The notes below the pieces were generated by a model. It saw only the letters and a list, made by a program, of their open reading frames with translations. It searched no databases and was not told the DNA's origin. Positions 23,372-32,274 of a stretch of 36,310 nt of DNA are shown here, one piece after another (position 1 is the stretch's first letter; each line of letters starts with the position of its first letter). This stretch comes from Desulfuromonadales bacterium. Its GTDB lineage: Bacteria > Desulfobacterota > Desulfuromonadia > Desulfuromonadales > JAGXHI01. The stretch lies in contig JAGXHI010000067.1 in assembly GCA_024636295.1 (NCBI GenBank), forward strand, positions 1 through 36,310, given 5' to 3'. The position numbers and the translations under genes are program-made.

Positions 23372-23417
23372 AATGCCGGTTCGACTTCTCCAGCCGGGCA
23401 TTTGCTCTTTTTCTTTC
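23372..23417 (+). terminator. Possible attenuator hairpin in the two-component leader
   Basis: AATGCCGG (23372-23379) pairs with CCGGGCATT (23394-23402) with one bulged base, and TTTGCTCTTTTTCTTT follows. The stem is moderate and the T-run broken, so termination would be partial. If used, it would end a plus-strand RNA of about 250 nt or attenuate the kinase/regulator mRNA. Confidence 0.35.
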
Positions 23418-23579
23418 GTCCATGGAACAGAGGCGGGCGCCTGAGGCATTCAAATGTAGAGCCCCTGACCAGAATTAAAGCGACGATTCTCACAGAGATG
23501 CATCCGCCATCGCCGCTGTAACGAGAAGGGGCTGCACTCATGGGGGGGAACCATCTCTCGCAAACAGACGGAAGTGGAA

Positions 23580-24257
23580 ATGAGTTCTTCTGAAAAAAGG
23601 CCTCCTTCTTTGTCGGCTCTCCTGCAGCAGGCAAGGGAAGAAGAACGAGTTGCCATCGGGCGGGAGATCCATGACGAACTGGGCCAGTTGCTGGCAAGCG
23701 TGCAACTGGGCGTATCGATGCTGGCCCAGGAATACAGTGACCATCGACACCTGACCGAAAAAATAACCGAAATGGAAAACCTGATCGTGAGCGCGATGCA
23801 GGCCGTCGAGAGAATCTCCGCACATCTGCGGCCAGCCATACTCGATACGGCGGGACTTGCCGAAGCCATCGAGTGGCAGGCCAGAGAGTTCCGGAAAAGG
23901 ACGGGTATCGACTGCAGGCATAATATTTCAGCGCCGGATAAAAACCCCTGCACGAAGATTTCAACGGCGCTTTTCCGGGTATGCCAGGAGGCATTGACCA
24001 ACGTGATGCGTCACTCCGGCGCCACCCGCGTTGATATCTCGCTCCGGGAAAAGAACGACCGGCTCGTCCTCATCGTCAAGGACAACGGTCGGGGCATTTC
24101 GGAGAAAAATTTGCGCGATTATCGATCTTTCGGTCTTATCGGCATGCGGGAGAGGGCCTTTATGCTTGGGGGACGGGTGAGAGTTTTCCGTTCGAAACCG
24201 CAGGGAACTACTGTGGTTATGCGCATTCCGGCCCACCCTCCAGGGGAGGTGGCATGA
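23580..24257 (+). CDS. Soluble NarL-family sensor histidine kinase (HisKA_3)
   Basis: The 225-residue kinase starts almost directly with the HisKA_3 dimerisation domain: His31 in REIHDELGQLLASVQLGVSM is the phosphorylation site. The ATPase domain follows with Asn141 in VCQEALTNVMRHSGA, the G1 box DNGRGIS at 168-174 and a GLIGMRER box near 185-191. There is no membrane segment or sensor domain; an in-frame TGA at 23466 rules out a longer N-terminus. The signal must come from a partner protein or the cytosol. A GTG two codons earlier is an alternative start; GGAAG five bases before the ATG supports 23580. Its end overlaps the response regulator gene by four bases (ATGA). Confidence 0.9.
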   Translation: MSSSEKRPPSLSALLQQAREEERVAIGREIHDELGQLLASVQLGVSMLAQEYSDHRHLTEKITEMENLIVSAMQAVERISAHLRPAILDTAGLAEAIEWQAREFRKRTGIDCRHNISAPDKNPCTKISTALFRVCQEALTNVMRHSGATRVDISLREKNDRLVLIVKDNGRGISEKNLRDYRSFGLIGMRERAFMLGGRVRVFRSKPQGTTVVMRIPAHPPGEVA

Positions 24258-24889
24258 CGGGCCTGAAAAAGGTACTCATTGCCGATGATCACGCCATTTT
24301 CCGGATCGGGCTCAATCAGGTCATTGCCATGACCCCTGACATGAGAGTTGCCGATGAGGTTGAAAATGGCCGGGAGGCCATCCGAAAAGTGAGGGAGACC
24401 GATTACGATCTCGTGGTTCTTGATATTTCCCTGCCCGGAAGGAACGGGCTCGAAGTCCTGGCGGAAATCAAGAGAATAAAACCTGACCTTCCCGTCCTTA
24501 TCCTGAGTATGCACCCCGAAGAACAATTCGCCCTGCGCGCTTTAAAGGCCGGCGCCTCCGGCTATCTGAGCAAGGGAAGCCCTTGTCGGGAATTCATTGA
24601 AGCATTGACGAAAGTAGCCCTGGGCAAACGCTACATCAGCCCTTCCCTCGCCGAGGCCCTGGCCGACGGCCTGGGAAGGTACGACCGCCCATTGCATGAA
24701 AATCTCTCCGCCCGCGAATACCAGATCATGTGCATGATCGCAGCGGGGCACAAGCCGCAGAAAATCGCAACGGAACTGGGGATGAGCGTAAAGACGGTCG
24801 GCACATACCGTTCGCGCATTCTCTGGAAGATGAACATGAAGAGCAATGCTCAACTGGCGCGATATGCCACGGAATATGACCTGGCATAA
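24254..24889 (+). CDS. NarL/FixJ-family response regulator
   Basis: This 211-residue regulator has a receiver domain (Asp11, Asp12, phosphoacceptor Asp57 in VVLDISLPG, Ser85, Lys107) and a LuxR-type helix-turn-helix at about 149-200 (LSAREYQIMCMIAAGH, then KIATELGMSVKTVGTYRSRI). It should be phosphorylated by the kinase whose gene overlaps it, then bind DNA as a dimer. The nearest likely target is the oxidase gene that begins 356 bases downstream on the same strand. Another target could be the divergent small-RNA promoter. Neither has been shown. Confidence 0.93.
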   Translation: MTGLKKVLIADDHAIFRIGLNQVIAMTPDMRVADEVENGREAIRKVRETDYDLVVLDISLPGRNGLEVLAEIKRIKPDLPVLILSMHPEEQFALRALKAGASGYLSKGSPCREFIEALTKVALGKRYISPSLAEALADGLGRYDRPLHENLSAREYQIMCMIAAGHKPQKIATELGMSVKTVGTYRSRILWKMNMKSNAQLARYATEYDLA

Positions 24890-25245
24890 GAGCCTGCCTC
24901 CTCCGGAACCAATCCTGCCAATCGATCTCCCTGCCGTCATCCTTTCTCTCCTGTACTGAAATTAACGGCATATCCACAGCAAAATACTCACCGAAAATTC
25001 AGTCAATACCCGACAAGACAAATTATTAGCGATCATTTATAATTCCGCTCACATCTGGCAATTCAGTTGTGAATTTTTCCCGCCCGGAATTCCAACAAAA
25101 GATCGCTTTCATACCCGAATCACCCTTTGCATCAAGGCGTTTTTTTCATTCCTGGAAGTGAGGTGGTGAGTTAAACAAGGCATTCAGCGATAGGCCGCAT
25201 CCAACAGCCGCCCCTCGAAAAAAACCATCAAAAAAGGAGGAGACC
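24890..25245. other. 356-bp promoter region of the oxidase
   Basis: This AT-rich gap has no gene. It holds the promoter candidate at 25015-25043, a TGGCAATTCAGTTGT sequence near 25056 that only partly resembles a sigma-54 site, a T-run at 25140-25147 without a good stem, and a very strong AAAAAAGGAGGAG ribosome site at 25231-25243. Confidence 0.6.
25015..25043 (+). promoter_or_regulatory. Promoter candidate for the multicopper oxidase
   Basis: A perfect TATAAT (25038-25043) lies 17 bases after AAGACA (25015-25020), which keeps the GACA half of the -35. The start would be near 25050, giving a leader of about 195 bases. A weak -35 with a perfect -10 suits an activated promoter, perhaps by the adjacent response regulator. 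Confidence 0.45.
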
Positions 25246-28200
25246 GTGAAGAAAAACAGATTATGGACACTTGTCTGCAGAGTAGGAATGACAGTGATTG
25301 CCGCTACCTTATCCGCAGGCATCGGGGTTGCTAACGCGAAACCACCTGCAACTTCGCCGGAGCAGGCAAAAAGGATCACCCAGGCTGAAAGGCAGGCCGC
25401 GGCAGAGCGGGCTGCGGAAGGGGGTTTCGATCTGCTGCAGATGGAGGCGGCGATAATGGCGATGCCGGGGGAGGCGCCCCGCTATTTCAGCCATCCGAAC
25501 TACGCCAACAGTCCGCTGCCGGTCGTCAGCGCGGAGGTCATCTCTGTTGGGAATCCTTTGATCGAGCGGGCCTATGCCACCGATTTCGTGGATCCGCCGG
25601 TTACACCTGTCCCCGTATTCGTGGTCCTGCCTGATGCCGTACTGCCCGATGGGCAGATCCAGAGCTTCGAAATTTTCAACCAGACGCTTTTCGGGGGAAG
25701 TCCCGGCGGCTCGGAAGGAAATTCTTTCTATGCCTTCGTGCTGCGGCCCACCGGTATCGCGGATGAGTACGAGGTCGTATTCGAAAGCGCAGAAATGATA
25801 GTGCCGGCCGCGACGGACCCCGCCGGAAACATGGAGACCTTTTCTGTCGGAAACATCCCTGTGCAGGCCGGGGATGTGATCGGCTTCTACGGGGCGGGAA
25901 TTCCCGTGGACATCGATCCGGCTGGAACCGATATCTTCAGTTATCCGGCCCCCGCGCCTCCCGCGCAAGGGGACACGATCACCCTGGGCAGCACTGATTT
26001 CCCCATTTATCCTCAGGCGCGCATCTATTCCTTCGCGGCCAATGTTCTCGACCTGTCGGGGAGCAACGTAACGATTAGCGGCGGTATCCGCAAGTTCGTC
26101 GACAGCCTTCCTGGCCTGAACGCGCCCAATAACCTGGGCCAGGAAATTCCGGTGGCCGTCCCGGATACCACCATCTACCCTGATTCGGACTACTACGAGA
26201 TCGCAGTTGTCGAGTATGAGAAGCAGATGCATACGGATCTGCCCGCGACCACCCTGCGTGGATACGTGCAGCTTGTGCCCGGAAGCACGACTTATCTCAC
26301 CGAGCCCCAATATCTGGGGCCGGCGATCGTCGCCGCCAAGAATCGTCCTGTACGCATCCTGTTCCGCAACCTGCTCCCTACGGGGACGGCGGGCAACCTG
26401 TTCCTTCCCACCGACGTGACGGTCATGGGTTCCGGCATAGGGCCGCTCATGGATGGCATGCTGGGGGATCCGCAGAACCCCATGTGCGGGATGATCCCGA
26501 AGCCCTCTGGCTGCTTCACAGAGAACCGCGCCACCCTGCACCTGCACGGCGGCACCTCACCGTGGATCAGCGACGGCACGCCCCATCAGTGGATCACCCC
26601 CGCGAACGAACCCTTGTCCTATCCCGATAGCAATGACCAATCCAGGGGAAACAAGGGCGTCAGCGTACAATATGTTCCCGACATGTGGTTTAATGCCGAT
26701 GGGAGTATGATCGCCTCGTGTGCAGGCCAGACGACCTGTGAGGTGGAGGGTGCGACGAACGATCCGGGCCCCGGCGCACAGACCTATTACTACACCAACC
26801 AGCAGAGCGCGCGGCTCATGTTCTATCACGACCACGCCTGGGGCATCACCCGCCTGAACGTCTATGCGGGCATGGCCGCACCCTATATCATCGCCGATGA
26901 CACCGAGCAGGCGCTTGAGGGACTCCTTCCCACAGAAACCATCCCGCTGGTCATCCAGGACAAGACCTTCGTGCCGAGCCAGGAGCAGCTCGACGTCTCC
27001 GACGAGACCTGGGATACGGCCCGCTGGGGCGGCGAGGGCAGCCTGTGGCTGCCGCACGTCTACTCGCCGGCACAGAATCCTGGCGACAGCTCGGGCGTCA
27101 ACCAGTTCGGCCGCTGGGCCTACGGGCCGTGGTTCTGGCCGCCCACCTTTAATATCGACTATCCGCCAGTTGCAAATCCTTATTACGACCCGGCCTGTGA
27201 CCCCGATGTGCAGTGGTGCGAGCCTCCGATGATGCCCGGAACCCCTTACAATTCCATGGGCATGGAGGCCTTCAACGACACCCCTGTGGTCAACGGCACC
27301 GCCTACCCGACTCTCACCGTGGAGCCCAAGGCCTACCGCTTCCGCATTCTGAACGCCGCCAGCGACCGCTTCTTCAACCTGTCGCTGTATGTGGCCGACG
27401 AATCGGGCAAGGAAGTGGCGCTGAATCCGGCCGAGGTGCAGGCCGCCCTAACCGACCCGACCGTCTTCCCGACACCTGTCGCACCGGCAGGCCCGGACTG
27501 GATTCAGATCGGCACCGAGGGCGGATTTCTTCCCGCGCCGGTGGTCATTCCTCCTCATCCGACGACCTGGGTGAACGATCCGACGGTGTTCAACGCCGGC
27601 AACGTCGACCTGCACTCGCTTCTGATCGCCCCGGCCGAACGGGCGGACGTGATCGTGGATTTCTCCAATTACGCAGGTCAGACCCTGATCCTGTACAACG
27701 ATGCGCCGGCGGCATTTCCGGCTCGCGATCCGCGTTACGATTATTATACCGGCAACCCGGACCTGAGGGATACGGGCGGCGCGCCTTCGACCCTCCCCGG
27801 CTACGGTCCGAACATCCGCACCGTCATGCAGATCGTGGTGGGATCGGAAATCAGCTCACCCTCTCCGGTCGATCTGGCCGGCCTGCAGGCCGCCTTCGCC
27901 CACCAAACTGACGGCTCGGGCGTGTTCGAATCCGGACAGCACCCCATCATCGTCGGGCAGGGCGCCTACAACTCCGCCTATGGCGCCTCATTCCCCAACA
28001 GCGGCGTGCGGGATGGCTTCGCGAGGATCACCGATTTTTCGCTGACCTTCAACACACTGGACGGCGGGACTCTGACCATGCCCTTTCAGCCCAAGGCGAT
28101 CCAGGACGAACAGGGTGAGGCTTTTGATAAGGAATACGGCAGGATGAGCGGCAACCTGGGTCTCGAGGTTCCGCTGACTCAGGCCGGGGTGCAGCAGAAC

Positions 28201-29376
28201 CTGATTCTTTATCCCTACTCGAACCCGGCCAGCGAGGTGATCAATGCGACCCGTCTCCCGAGGACTCTGAATCCTGAGGATCCAGCGGATACTTCCTGGG
28301 AGGTGCAGCCGATCTCCGATGCCGGCGACGGGGCGCAGATCTGGAAGATCACACACAACGGTGTGGATACCCATCCGATTCACTTCCACCTCTTCGACGT
28401 ACAGCTCATCAACCGCGTCGGTTGGGACGGGATCATCCGCCCGCCCGAACCCAATGAGCTCGGCTGGAAGGACACGGTCCGGGTCAGCCCGCTGGAGGAC
28501 ACCATTGTGGCTCTGCGGCCCATCATCCCGGTGGTGCCTTTCGACATGCCGAACAGCATCCGACCTCTCAACCCGATGATGCCCCTCGGCTCAATGATGG
28601 GGTTCACCAACACCGATGCAAACGCCACTCCGACCGATTCCATCATCAATGCTCTGACGAACTTCGGGCAGGAATACGTCTGGCACTGCCATATCCTCAG
28701 CCATGAGGAAATGGACATGATGCGGCCCATATCGGTGGCCATGACGCCGAATGCGCCAACCAGCTTGAGTGGTGCGGTGACGGGTAATGGCAATAATCGG
28801 AATTTCAACTTGACCTGGGAGGACAATTCCGCAAACGAGACCAGCTTCGTCATCCAGAGGGCCACCGATTCCAGTTTCACCACTGGACTGACGACCTTCA
28901 CAACAGGACCCGACGTGGCGACCTATACCGACCCCGTCGGCAACACGAAGGAAACCTATTTCTACAGGGTGTTCGCCTCTAACACTGTCGGTTACAATGC
29001 GACCCCCGGTTACTCGACGATGACTGTCGATTCCGGGTTCACGGACGTCGTATCTTATCCTGAAAATGCCCCTGTTGCCGCCCCGGCGGCCCCTTCTGGT
29101 GTGAATGCGACGGCCTCAAGGCAAGGCAACAACGCCAGGGTCACACTGAACTGGACGGACAATGCCTCCAACGAAAACGGCTTCACGATCCAGATGTCCA
29201 CCGATGCGGCCTTCACGGCCAACCTGGTGACCGCAACGGTCGGCGAAAACGCCACCACGTTCACCACGGGTAACGTGGCACGGAACACGCCTTTCTATTT
29301 CAGAGTTCAGGCGACCAATGGCGCCGGCCCATCCGCCTGGGTGAATGCGACACCATTCCCCATCACTACACCTTAA
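25246..29376 (+). CDS. Large secreted multicopper oxidase with C-terminal fibronectin type III domains (OmpB-like)
   Basis: The 1376-residue protein starts at GTG after AAAAAAGGAGGAG and has a Sec signal peptide (cleavage probably after GVANA, near residue 34). All four copper motifs are present: HLHG with His432/434, HDH with His528/530, HPIHFH with His1043/1046/1048, and HCHILSHEEMDM with His1147, Cys1148, His1149, His1153 and axial Met1158. The type 1 site and trinuclear cluster should therefore be complete. The spacing is far wider than in CotA or laccase, with large inserts. Two fibronectin III domains follow (about 1168-1265 and 1283-1376; ending types YFYRVFASN and FYFRVQATN). Size and layout recall Geobacter OmpB, an outer-surface protein linked to metal oxide reduction. 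Substrate unknown. Confidence 0.9.
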   Translation: MKKNRLWTLVCRVGMTVIAATLSAGIGVANAKPPATSPEQAKRITQAERQAAAERAAEGGFDLLQMEAAIMAMPGEAPRYFSHPNYANSPLPVVSAEVISVGNPLIERAYATDFVDPPVTPVPVFVVLPDAVLPDGQIQSFEIFNQTLFGGSPGGSEGNSFYAFVLRPTGIADEYEVVFESAEMIVPAATDPAGNMETFSVGNIPVQAGDVIGFYGAGIPVDIDPAGTDIFSYPAPAPPAQGDTITLGSTDFPIYPQARIYSFAANVLDLSGSNVTISGGIRKFVDSLPGLNAPNNLGQEIPVAVPDTTIYPDSDYYEIAVVEYEKQMHTDLPATTLRGYVQLVPGSTTYLTEPQYLGPAIVAAKNRPVRILFRNLLPTGTAGNLFLPTDVTVMGSGIGPLMDGMLGDPQNPMCGMIPKPSGCFTENRATLHLHGGTSPWISDGTPHQWITPANEPLSYPDSNDQSRGNKGVSVQYVPDMWFNADGSMIASCAGQTTCEVEGATNDPGPGAQTYYYTNQQSARLMFYHDHAWGITRLNVYAGMAAPYIIADDTEQALEGLLPTETIPLVIQDKTFVPSQEQLDVSDETWDTARWGGEGSLWLPHVYSPAQNPGDSSGVNQFGRWAYGPWFWPPTFNIDYPPVANPYYDPACDPDVQWCEPPMMPGTPYNSMGMEAFNDTPVVNGTAYPTLTVEPKAYRFRILNAASDRFFNLSLYVADESGKEVALNPAEVQAALTDPTVFPTPVAPAGPDWIQIGTEGGFLPAPVVIPPHPTTWVNDPTVFNAGNVDLHSLLIAPAERADVIVDFSNYAGQTLILYNDAPAAFPARDPRYDYYTGNPDLRDTGGAPSTLPGYGPNIRTVMQIVVGSEISSPSPVDLAGLQAAFAHQTDGSGVFESGQHPIIVGQGAYNSAYGASFPNSGVRDGFARITDFSLTFNTLDGGTLTMPFQPKAIQDEQGEAFDKEYGRMSGNLGLEVPLTQAGVQQNLILYPYSNPASEVINATRLPRTLNPEDPADTSWEVQPISDAGDGAQIWKITHNGVDTHPIHFHLFDVQLINRVGWDGIIRPPEPNELGWKDTVRVSPLEDTIVALRPIIPVVPFDMPNSIRPLNPMMPLGSMMGFTNTDANATPTDSIINALTNFGQEYVWHCHILSHEEMDMMRPISVAMTPNAPTSLSGAVTGNGNNRNFNLTWEDNSANETSFVIQRATDSSFTTGLTTFTTGPDVATYTDPVGNTKETYFYRVFASNTVGYNATPGYSTMTVDSGFTDVVSYPENAPVAAPAAPSGVNATASRQGNNARVTLNWTDNASNENGFTIQMSTDAAFTANLVTATVGENATTFTTGNVARNTPFYFRVQATNGAGPSAWVNATPFPITTP

Positions 29377-29396
29377 GGAGATAATGCATCACTCGT

Positions 29397-29428
29397 CGGG
29401 GAGGGAGCCATCCCTCCCCGTTTTTTTT
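29397..29428 (+). terminator. Terminator of the oxidase gene
   Basis: CGGGGAGGGA, loop GCCA and TCCCTCCCCG form a perfect 10-bp stem followed by eight T. It starts 21 bases after the oxidase stop codon, so the next gene is probably transcribed mostly on its own or by read-through. Confidence 0.9.
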
Positions 29429-29517
29429 CTCCTGCACTTCTGGAAAAATGGTGGTAAGCCGGTAACATGAAATCAGCGACTGCCAAGATCAGTCAAAGCA
29501 GGATCGGGAGAGAAAGG

Positions 29518-30114
29518 ATGGAAAGAAGCTCGAGCGGCACATGGAAAACAAGCCTTATCCTGGCGCCTCTCATCTGGGCAGCGGCTGCAAATGTCGCTTA
29601 CGCCATCGAGGATCCCTGGGTCTCCCGGGAGGCGGTACTTTCAAAGGATGCCGTGATCGGCGGAGGCGTGGTTATCGAAAGGGACGCGGCGATTTATCCC
29701 GGAGCAAATCTCGGCCCGGGCACAACAATCGGAACAGGTGTCGCCCTGAACAAAAATGTCGCCACCGGCAGGGATGCGATCATCGAGGATGAGGCAAAAA
29801 TCGGGCAGAGCGTCTCCATCGGCGACCGCACTCAGATCGGGACAAAGGCTTCCGTTAAAAATAATGCAACGATCGGAAGCGATACCATTCTGGGCACGGG
29901 CGTCGTCATCGGCAGAAGAGTTCAAATCGGCAGCGGCGTATTTATAGGGGATTACACCCGGATCGGCGATTACGTTCGAATCGGTGACGACAGCTCGATC
30001 GGCACCCACTGCAGTTTCGGCCGCGGATCGGTTATCGGCAACAGGGTGCTTATCGGCGATAAAACCATTCTTCAGAAGGGAAGCAGAATTCCGGATGATG
30101 AGGTAATCCCCTGA
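29518..30114 (+). CDS. Exported hexapeptide-repeat (left-handed beta-helix) protein
   Basis: The 198-residue product begins with a signal peptide (TWKTSLILAPLIWAAAANVA, cleavage probably before IEDPW). It then consists almost entirely of hexads of the [IVL]G-x4 type from about residue 45 to 190, for example VIGGGVVIERDAAI, VSIGDRTQIG and FIGDYTRIGDYVRIGDDSSI. That is enough for about seven turns of a left-handed beta-helix. Cytoplasmic relatives are acyl- or acetyltransferases and carbonic anhydrases, but here no extra catalytic domain is seen and the protein is exported. An ATG 17 codons upstream is possible; the start at 29518 puts the signal peptide near the N-terminus. A structural or metal-binding surface role near the oxidase is possible. 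Confidence 0.8.
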   Translation: MERSSSGTWKTSLILAPLIWAAAANVAYAIEDPWVSREAVLSKDAVIGGGVVIERDAAIYPGANLGPGTTIGTGVALNKNVATGRDAIIEDEAKIGQSVSIGDRTQIGTKASVKNNATIGSDTILGTGVVIGRRVQIGSGVFIGDYTRIGDYVRIGDDSSIGTHCSFGRGSVIGNRVLIGDKTILQKGSRIPDDEVIP

Positions 30115-30488
30115 TTCGAGTCTGGACTGTTTTCAATCCTGCCATAGAAGGTGAGTCGAAGCGTTTCGACGGCTCACAGTCGAGCGCTTGCCGGGTCCAA
30201 TGACAGCATTCTTCTGTCGCACCTGTTCGCAACCTCCTTCCATTCAGAACAAATCAGGTCTTAACATCACATAAACACCCGCTCACCATCTCTCCCCCGG
30301 CTCCACCTTGCATTGATCATTGGTCTTATCCTCATATTTATGTTAGTTTTTCTCCGGAAACGGCCTTTTCCCGTCATGAAAAGCCTCCTTTTCCATCTTA
30401 TATTCCGGAAGTCGATACTACGTTAAAAGTGAGCGCCCTGCCGTTGGAGGACGAATCACCGGATTTCGAACGGGAGAGTCGATCAGCC
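30115..30488. other. 374-bp gap before the pyrophosphatase gene
   Basis: A bulged hairpin at about 30151-30177 (GTGAG/CTCAC outer stem, TCGAA/TTCGA inner stem) follows the hexapeptide gene, without a T-run. The stretch 30240-30400 is AT-rich, and I see no promoter with two good hexamers. An in-frame GTG at 30429 would add 20 residues to the pyrophosphatase, but they have no counterpart in the family. Confidence 0.5.
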
Positions 30489-32150
30489 ATGCGCACTGAA
30501 ACCATTTATGTCGTCGGGCACCGCAATCCCGACACCGATTCCATCTGCAGTGCGATGGCTTATGCCCGGCTGCGCCTGCGACAAGGCCTCAAAGGGGTGC
30601 GTCCCGCGCGAGCAGGCAATCTCAACCGGCAGACCGAGTTCGTGCTCGGCGAACTCGGCCTGCCGCTGCCGGAGCTGATCACCGATGTTCACCCTCGGGT
30701 GCGCGACATCATCGCCGAACAGGTGGTCACCATCGGTGCCGAGGCGCCGCTCTCCCACGCGATGGAACTCTTCCATCGCCACGATATCCGCCAGCTTCCG
30801 GTGATCGATGCGGAACAGAGGCCGATCGGCCTGCTGGTGCTCAAAAGACTCACCGAATTCATCCTGGTGCCGCGCAAAGAAGCGGAAATCCGCCGCGTCC
30901 TCGCTTCGCCCTCCTCGGTGCGGCGCTGCCTGGAGGCCGACCTGCTCACCGAGGAATTCGATGATCGCGTCGATGAACTCAGGCTCTATGTCGGGGCCAT
31001 GGCCTCGGGAACCTTCCAGGAGAAAATGCAGGGCCTCGACCCGCGGACGCTGATCCTGCTCACCGGCAACCGCGAAAACATCCAGCGCGAAGCGGTCGAC
31101 ATAGGCGCACGGGTGCTGGTCGTCACAGGCGGGCTGCCCGTCTCCGACGATATCCTGCAACGGGCCCGCGAACAGCGGGTCACGGTTCTCTCGACTCCCT
31201 TCGATACCGCCACCAGCGCCTGGCTGACCCGACTGGCAACTCCGGTGGGCCGTCTCGTTTCAGACAACTTCGCGACCAGCGGTCTTGGAGAGCGGGTCGA
31301 CGATCTGCGCCTGAAACTCCTCCTCGGCAGTGATCCCGGAGTTATCGTCCTGGATGAAGAGGGGCGGGTTGCCGGCGTCGCCTCGAAGAGCAATCTGCTT
31401 GCGCCATCGTCGATCAAACTGATCCTGGTCGACCACAATGAATTGTCCCAGGCCGTCCCCGGCGCCGATAAGGTGGAGATCCTCGAGATTGTCGATCACC
31501 ACCGGCTGGGCAACTTTCATACGTCCCAGCCGATCCGCTTCATCAACCAGCCCCTCGGCAGCACCTGCACGGTGGTCGCCACCCTCTATCGCCAGGCCGG
31601 ACTCGATCCAGACCCGGCGGAAGCCGGCCTGATGCTGGCGGGGCTGCTCTCCGACACGGTGATTCTCAAATCCCCAACCACCACCGACAGCGACCGCGAA
31701 ATCGCCCGCTGGCTCGGCCCAATCTGCGGGCTCGATCCCGAGGAATTCGGCCGGAAGCTTTTCCAGGCCGGCAGCACCCTGACCGGATATCCCTCGCACA
31801 GGGACCTCGTGCTCTCCGACTTCAAGGTCTTCTCCACCGGAGAGAACACCTTCGGCATCGGCCAGGTCGAAGTGGTGAGCTTCGATGAATTTCATGATCT
31901 GCAGTCCGAACTCGAGGCAGCGCTGGGGGAGATCCGCCGGGGAAAAAACCTCTCCACTGCCGGACTCCTTGTGACCGATATCGTCCAGGGCGCCAGTCTG
32001 TTGCTACTCCTCGGCGGCAGGGAACTTCCACTGATTATCGGATATCCCCGGATCGGAGAAAATCTCTACGAGCTCAAAGGCGTCCTGTCGCGCAAGAAAC
32101 AGCTGATTCCCCACCTTCTGAAGGTCCTCACCCAATTACCCCCTCCGTAG
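30489..32150 (+). CDS. CBS/DRTGG-containing family II (manganese) inorganic pyrophosphatase
   Basis: The 553-residue enzyme splits pyrophosphate to two phosphates, pulling forward reactions such as acyl-CoA ligation. The DHH phosphoesterase core is present: GHRNPDTDSICSA with His11, Asp15 and Asp17; Asp315-His316 in LVDHNELSQ; and DHH at 336-338 in EIVDHHRLGN. A second domain (DHHA2) ends the protein. Inserted after the first motif are a CBS pair (parts near 72-130 and 260-305) flanking a DRTGG-like domain (about 190-250). In known members this module binds adenine nucleotides and regulates activity. The ATG at 30489 matches the family start. A degenerate copy of codons about 389-473 lies at 34975. 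Confidence 0.92.
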   Translation: MRTETIYVVGHRNPDTDSICSAMAYARLRLRQGLKGVRPARAGNLNRQTEFVLGELGLPLPELITDVHPRVRDIIAEQVVTIGAEAPLSHAMELFHRHDIRQLPVIDAEQRPIGLLVLKRLTEFILVPRKEAEIRRVLASPSSVRRCLEADLLTEEFDDRVDELRLYVGAMASGTFQEKMQGLDPRTLILLTGNRENIQREAVDIGARVLVVTGGLPVSDDILQRAREQRVTVLSTPFDTATSAWLTRLATPVGRLVSDNFATSGLGERVDDLRLKLLLGSDPGVIVLDEEGRVAGVASKSNLLAPSSIKLILVDHNELSQAVPGADKVEILEIVDHHRLGNFHTSQPIRFINQPLGSTCTVVATLYRQAGLDPDPAEAGLMLAGLLSDTVILKSPTTTDSDREIARWLGPICGLDPEEFGRKLFQAGSTLTGYPSHRDLVLSDFKVFSTGENTFGIGQVEVVSFDEFHDLQSELEAALGEIRRGKNLSTAGLLVTDIVQGASLLLLLGGRELPLIIGYPRIGENLYELKGVLSRKKQLIPHLLKVLTQLPPP

Positions 32151-32274
32151 CTGATAGCTCCGCTGTTGGCGTTCGGGGGGCTTGGAAGGTTCTCACGAAA
32201 CCATATCGGCAGCCCTGTTTGTGCGTTTGGCTTACGATGTGAATAATGGAGTGCACACGATCCCTCACGGGAGC

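Larger units (their letters stand above)
22782..23579. other. 798-bp noncoding region with RNA signals
   Basis: No open frame here has both a ribosome site and protein-like composition. From left to right it holds a small GGAGGC/GCCTCC hairpin just after the SDR gene, the operon terminator, a minus-strand small-RNA unit with its own promoter and terminator, a plus-strand promoter, and a terminator-like hairpin in what would be the leader of the two-component genes. The sequence from 23025 to 23170 is much more AT-rich than the genes around it. Confidence 0.7.

Noticed and set aside
23371..23400. GCCGGTTCGACTT resembling a tRNA T-arm
   Set aside because: No 7-bp acceptor stem, anticodon arm or CCA end can be built around it; it fits better as part of a terminator-like hairpin.
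23505..23560. CGCCGCTGTAACG-like sequence that recalls part of a cobalamin riboswitch
   Set aside because: The conserved B12 box (AGxCAGGAGACCTGCC type) is absent, as are the other core motifs.
25056..25072. TGGCAATTCAGTTGT upstream of the oxidase as a sigma-54 site
   Set aside because: The invariant GC of the -12 element is GT. The TATAAT at 25038 is a better explanation.
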